Source of the DNA: Phycisphaerae bacterium
GTDB lineage: Bacteria > Planctomycetota > Phycisphaerae > Sedimentisphaerales > UBA12454
DNA length: 57,275 nucleotides
Direction of reading: 5' to 3'
Assembly (NCBI GenBank): GCA_026386845.1
Contig: JAPLMW010000001.1
Span: 1 to 57,275 of the forward strand
The position numbers were made by a program, and so were the translations under genes. Below the pieces are notes generated by a model. It did no database searches and was not told where the DNA came from. It saw only the letters and a list, made by a program, of their open reading frames with translations. Shown in pieces: positions 54,036 through 57,275 of the stretch (position 1 is the first letter of the stretch; the number at the start of each line of letters is the position of its first letter).

Positions 54036-55298
54036 ATGTCTATGACAATAACGGAAAAAATTCTTGCCGCCTCGGCAGGTAAAACAAAAGTCGAGCCCGG
54101 CGACATAATCGACGCGAAAATCGACTGTATAATGTGCCACGATGTTACAACCCCGGCGGCGATTTCAATGCTCAGGGAAAAAGGCATCGACAAAGTTTTC
54201 GATAAAGAAAAAATTGTCGTTACGCCAGACCATTTCCAGCCGGCAAAGGACATCAAAAGCGCAGAACTGCACAAAAGGCTTGATACCTGGGCCAGAGAAA
54301 AAGGCATAAAGCATTATTACAAAATAGGCGCGGCCGGCGTTTGCCACGCATTACTGCCTGAGCAGGGTCATATCAGGCCCGGCGAAGTAATCATCGGCGG
54401 CGACAGCCACACCTGCACCTACGGTGCTTTTGCGGCGTTTTCGACAGGCATTGGCTCAACAGATTTAGCCGCTGCAATCGCTACAGGGACACTGTGGTTT
54501 AGAGTTCCCGCGTCTATAAAGTTTGTCCTTAACGGTAAACTTTCAAAAGGCGTTTACAGCAAAGACGTAATTCTTGCCGTGATTGCTAAAATCGGCACTG
54601 ATGGCGCACTCTATAAAGCGATGGAATTTGTCGGCCCAACCCTCAAAGAAATGACGATGGAAGCCAGAATGACCATTACGAATATGGCAATCGAAGCCGG
54701 CGCAAAGAACGGCATTATCGGCTTTGACGAGATAACAAAAAAATATCTCGATGGACGCGTCAAAGGCAAAAAAGAATATACAGTTTACGAATCGGACAAA
54801 GACGCAAAATACGAGCAGACGGTTAAGATTGACTGCTCTAAACTTGAGCCGATAGTCGCTCTCCCCTCTCTGCCCAGCGGCGGAAAGCCGATTGGCGATT
54901 GTGCCGGTATGAAGATGGACCAGTCTTATATCGGAAGCTGCACAAACGGCCGCATTGAAGATTTACGAATCGCCGCTGCGATAATGAAAGGCAAAAAAGT
55001 TGCGATACGGACGATTATCGTGCCTGCAACGCCCCAAATCTGGAAACAGGCGATGGATGAAGGTCTGTTCGATATCTTTTACGCGGCAGGCTGCGTAATT
55101 TCCGCGCCGACCTGCGGCGCCTGCCTTGGCGGTTTTATGGGAATCCTTGCTGCAGGCGAAAAATGCGTCAGCACTACGAACAGAAACTTTGTCGGCAGAA
55201 TGGGAAGCCCGAAAAGCGAAGTCTATCTGGCAAGTCCCGCAACCGCAGCAGCAAGCGCAATCGAAGGCAAATTAGCCGATTGCAGAAAATATATGTGA
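54036..55298 (+). CDS. leuC: 3-isopropylmalate dehydratase large subunit
   Basis: This 420-residue subunit carries the 4Fe-4S cluster that isomerises 2-isopropylmalate to 3-isopropylmalate. The cluster cysteines lie in [12 protein letters not shown] and [14 protein letters not shown]. The active-site segment [15 protein letters not shown] is intact. It belongs to the shorter LeuC type (about 420 residues), close to homoaconitase-like forms, rather than the 466-residue E. coli type. It starts 9 nt after leuA and lies 7 nt before leuD, its partner. Confidence 0.94.
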   Translation: MSMTITEKILAASAGKTKVEPGDIIDAKIDCIMCHDVTTPAAISMLREKGIDKVFDKEKIVVTPDHFQPAKDIKSAELHKRLDTWAREKGIKHYYKIGAAGVCHALLPEQGHIRPGEVIIGGDSHTCTYGAFAAFSTGIGSTDLAAAIATGTLWFRVPASIKFVLNGKLSKGVYSKDVILAVIAKIGTDGALYKAMEFVGPTLKEMTMEARMTITNMAIEAGAKNGIIGFDEITKKYLDGRVKGKKEYTVYESDKDAKYEQTVKIDCSKLEPIVALPSLPSGGKPIGDCAGMKMDQSYIGSCTNGRIEDLRIAAAIMKGKKVAIRTIIVPATPQIWKQAMDEGLFDIFYAAGCVISAPTCGACLGGFMGILAAGEKCVSTTNRNFVGRMGSPKSEVYLASPATAAASAIEGKLADCRKYM

Positions 55299-55305
55299 GG
55301 TAACA

Positions 55306-55788
55306 ATGGCTAAAGCTCATACTTATAAACGAGACCATATAAATACGGATGAGATAATACCGGCAAGGTATCTTAATACAGATAATATGGCTGAATTAGC
55401 AACGCACTGTATGGAAGATCTTGACACGGAATTTGTCAAAAAATGCAAAACGGGCGATTGTATAGTCGCCGGCGACGATTTCGGCTGCGGCTCAAGCAGG
55501 GAGCACGCTGTCTGGGCGCTTCAGGGCGCGAAAGTCGGCGCGGTAATCGCAAAATCGTTTGCGCGGATATTTTACCGCAACTGTATTAACTGCGGCTTTT
55601 ATCCTATTGAGCTTGACGGCGCAACAGAAAAAATCAATACCGGCGATGAAATTGAAATTGATTACAAAAAAGGCGTTATTAACAACAAGACGCAGAAGAA
55701 AGAAATAAAGTTTAAGCCGCTGCCGGATTTCGCTATTGAAATAGTCAATGACGGCGGATTATTGGAACATATAAAGAAAAGTCGATGA
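55306..55788 (+). CDS. leuD: 3-isopropylmalate dehydratase small subunit
   Basis: This 160-residue swivelling subunit pairs with LeuC. Typical motifs are [13 protein letters not shown] at the N-terminus, the substrate-binding [17 protein letters not shown] and [14 protein letters not shown]. It is the short type that accompanies the 420-residue LeuC. GAGG lies before the ATG. The following gap of 120 nt contains a dispersed repeat before leuB. Confidence 0.95.
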   Translation: MAKAHTYKRDHINTDEIIPARYLNTDNMAELATHCMEDLDTEFVKKCKTGDCIVAGDDFGCGSSREHAVWALQGAKVGAVIAKSFARIFYRNCINCGFYPIELDGATEKINTGDEIEIDYKKGVINNKTQKKEIKFKPLPDFAIEIVNDGGLLEHIKKSR

Positions 55789-55900
55789 ACCACGAATGAA
55801 CACGAATATACACTAATTAAAAATAAATTTTGAAATAGTGTTAATCCGTGTAAATCCGTGTCTAAAAAAACAGTGTTAATCTGTGTCTATAATTAAGGAA
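55786..55900. repeat. Dispersed 'CACGAAT / GTGTTAATCCGTG' repeat between leuD and leuB
   Basis: The spacer starts with ACCACGAATGAACACGAAT and continues with GTGTTAATCCGTGTAAATCC and a second, shorter GTGTTAATCTGTG copy. It matches the wording of the repeat at 10004-10040. It may separate leuB expression from leuACD. Confidence 0.6.
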
Positions 55901-55908
55901 AGGGACAA

Positions 55909-56994
55909 ATGAAGACGTATAAGATTGCTGTAATAGGCGGCGATGGAACTGGGCCGGAAGTAACGGCTGAGGCCGTAAAGGTTTTAAAAGCTGCTGCCGC
56001 AAAGTTCGGGTTCAAAGCCGGTTTGACGGATTTCGATTTCGGCGGCGAAAGATATAAAAGAACAGGCGAAACCCTGCCGGACAGTGCCGTTGCAGAACTG
56101 CGCAAGTTTGATTCTATTCTGCTCGGCGCTATCGGTCATCCTGATGTAAAGCCGGGCATTCTCGAAAAAGGGATTTTGCTCAAGGCTCGTTTCGAGCTTG
56201 ACCAGTATATAAATTTAAGGCCTGTCCGATTATTCCCCGGCGTTGAATGTCCGCTTAAGGGCAAAGGGCCGAAAGAAATCGATTATGTTGTCGTTCGCGA
56301 AAATTCCGGCGATGCATACACCGGCGCAGGTGGTTTTACTTTGAAAGGCACGCCGAATGAAGTTGCCGTGCAGTCGGCTGTTTATAACAGATTTCAGGTC
56401 GATAGATGCTTGAAGTTCGCCTTTGAATACGCCAGAAAGCACGGCAAAAAGGCTCGCGGAGTCGGACCGGAAAATACGCTCGCTCTTGTCGGCAAGACAA
56501 ACGTCCTTACATATATTTATGATTTGTGGGAAAGAGCGTTCCACGAGATGGGAAAGAAAGAATATCCTGAAATCCGCAGGGATTATTATCACGTTGACGC
56601 GACCTGTATGTGGATGGTCAAGAGTCCCGAGTGGTTCGATGTCCTTGTTACCGGCAATATGTTCGGCGACATCATCACCGACCTTGGCGCGATAACGCAG
56701 GGCGGAATGGGCATCGCGGCCGGCGGAAATCTTAATCCCGAAGGCGTTTCGATGTTCGAGCCTATCGGTGGAAGCGCACCGAAATATACCGGAATGGGCG
56801 TAATCAATCCTTTGGCGGCAATCTGCGCTGCTCAAATGATGCTCGAAACGCTCGGCGAAGAAAAAGCAGCTAAAAAAATTGAAGAAGCTGTAAAATTCGT
56901 AACGGCCAACAAGATGAAGAGTATGGCCGCCGGAAAAATGGGCTATTCAACAAGCCAGGTTGGTGACCTTGTTGCAACTGAAGTTGCAAAATAA
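55909..56994 (+). CDS. leuB: 3-isopropylmalate dehydrogenase
   Basis: This 361-residue NAD-dependent enzyme oxidises and decarboxylates 3-isopropylmalate. It begins IAVIGGDGTGPEVTAEAVKV. The substrate-binding ARFELDQYINLRPVRLFPG and VVVRENSGDAYTGAGG are typical, as are the metal-binding MFGDIITDLGA and the nucleotide segment EPIGGSAPKYTGMGVINPLA. The size and motifs are standard, although isocitrate or tartrate dehydrogenases are related. Position at the end of leuACD settles it. GGAAAGG precedes the ATG. Confidence 0.94.
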   Translation: MKTYKIAVIGGDGTGPEVTAEAVKVLKAAAAKFGFKAGLTDFDFGGERYKRTGETLPDSAVAELRKFDSILLGAIGHPDVKPGILEKGILLKARFELDQYINLRPVRLFPGVECPLKGKGPKEIDYVVVRENSGDAYTGAGGFTLKGTPNEVAVQSAVYNRFQVDRCLKFAFEYARKHGKKARGVGPENTLALVGKTNVLTYIYDLWERAFHEMGKKEYPEIRRDYYHVDATCMWMVKSPEWFDVLVTGNMFGDIITDLGAITQGGMGIAAGGNLNPEGVSMFEPIGGSAPKYTGMGVINPLAAICAAQMMLETLGEEKAAKKIEEAVKFVTANKMKSMAAGKMGYSTSQVGDLVATEVAK

Positions 56995-57025
56995 AATATA
57001 AAAAATTAAAAATAAAAATTGTGGA

Positions 57026-57056
57026 GTCCGGCACCTAAAAACATTTGGTGCCGGAC
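57026..57056 (+). terminator. Terminator-like hairpin after leuB
   Basis: GTCCGGCACC pairs perfectly with GGTGCCGGAC across an 11-nt loop. A T-rich stretch begins several bases later (about 57060-57073). It lies between leuB and the next gene. Confidence 0.6.
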
Positions 57057-57105
57057 GACTTCCTTATTTTTTATATTTGATATTTAATTTTTTATTTTCG
57101 TTACA

Positions 57106-57275
57106 ATGCCTGCGAACTTAACACCGGATTATTTGAAGGCTGACAAGTGGTTCAGGGAAGCGACCACTGACGAGGAGAAAATTCTTGCCCTTGAGGAGAT
57201 GATGAGGGTCATTCCCAAGCACAAGGGCACAGACCATATGCGGGCGGAGCTGCGAAAGAAATACAGCGCACTTAA
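57106..57275 (+). CDS. TGS-domain Obg/DRG-like GTPase, N-terminal part
   Basis: The frame from ATG at 57106 runs off the end after about 56 codons. It reads MPANLTPDYLKADKWFREAT and then EEKILALEEMMRVIPKHKGT, followed by RAELRKKYSAL. This coiled N-terminus is typical of DRG/Obg-like GTPases with a TGS domain found in Planctomycetes and archaea. The GTPase G-motifs would lie beyond the window. It is probably a translation-linked GTPase. Confidence 0.75.
   Translation, partial: MPANLTPDYLKADKWFREATTDEEKILALEEMMRVIPKHKGTDHMRAELRKKYSAL

Noticed and set aside
1-57275. CRISPR array or cas genes
   Set aside because: No regularly spaced repeats with unique spacers and no Cas motifs were seen; the repeats found are few, long-distance or hairpin-forming.

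Overview
The window reads as chromosomal DNA of an anaerobic planctomycete, most likely class Phycisphaerae (Sedimentisphaerales-like). This is inferred from a type II prepilin-like protein with a C-terminal DG motif inside a glycan operon, two PEP-CTERM proteins, a dockerin-bearing multidomain secreted protein, UroD-family methyltransferase-like proteins, and the dispersed AT-rich intergenic repeats. No rRNA or marker gene is present to fix the taxonomy.

Layout. (1) 1-716: a strong hairpin pair, a complete tRNA-Arg(UCG) on the minus strand and one copy of a 40-nt direct repeat. (2) 717-10001: an MsbA-like ABC exporter, then a one-carbon cluster made of a corrinoid protein, an MtaA-type UroD-family methyltransferase, a PocR-AraC regulator and formate-tetrahydrofolate ligase. 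Decayed pieces lie between these genes: IS110 and rve transposase remnants, a cell-surface protein fragment, a DUF433 fragment, a truncated dxr, a truncated BioD-like/phosphotransacetylase N-terminus and, at 10.25 kb, a truncated DnaB/RepA-like helicase. A shared motif of about 20 nt precedes three of the C1 genes. (3) 11.2-36.8 kb: a PEP-CTERM protein with its own terminator, then a near-continuous plus-strand array of about 24.7 kb. It holds a LacI regulator, a discoidin/dockerin protein, a pseudopilin, a LamG/beta-propeller protein, two GH5-like proteins, a toroid-like protein, an esterase, a GNAT protein, GH2, GH130, a TolB-like propeller and an oligopeptide-type ABC importer whose solute-binding protein and first permease are fused. 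(4) 36.8-41.9 kb: a divergent UroD-like/AraC pair, then a sugar-1-phosphate nucleotidyltransferase, a NahK-like sugar kinase and a PIG-L deacetylase. (5) 41.9-42.5 kb: the second 40-nt repeat and a 5' half of another tRNA-Arg(UCG), so 355-42237 may be an old integrated island. (6) 42.5-52.2 kb: minus-strand housekeeping genes (PH-domain protein with a frameshift, FtsK, proprotein-convertase-P/PEP-CTERM protein, YjbQ, DUF502, GT4, TruA, a PIN/four-helix cassette, Asd). (7) 52.3-57.0 kb: leuA-leuC-leuD-leuB behind a short Leu-rich ORF and hairpin, then the start of a TGS/Obg-like GTPase that runs off the end.

How the genes could work together (inference). The 12-37 kb array looks like a glycan utilisation locus. 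Secreted hydrolases cut a mannose-containing, possibly acylated glycan; the Dpp/Yej-type transporter imports oligosaccharides; cytoplasmic GH2 and GH130 finish them, GH130 by phosphorolysis. The kinase, nucleotidyltransferase and deacetylase would handle a hexose or N-acetylhexosamine. The left-hand C1 genes could pass methyl groups from an unidentified methylated substrate through a corrinoid protein towards tetrahydrofolate.
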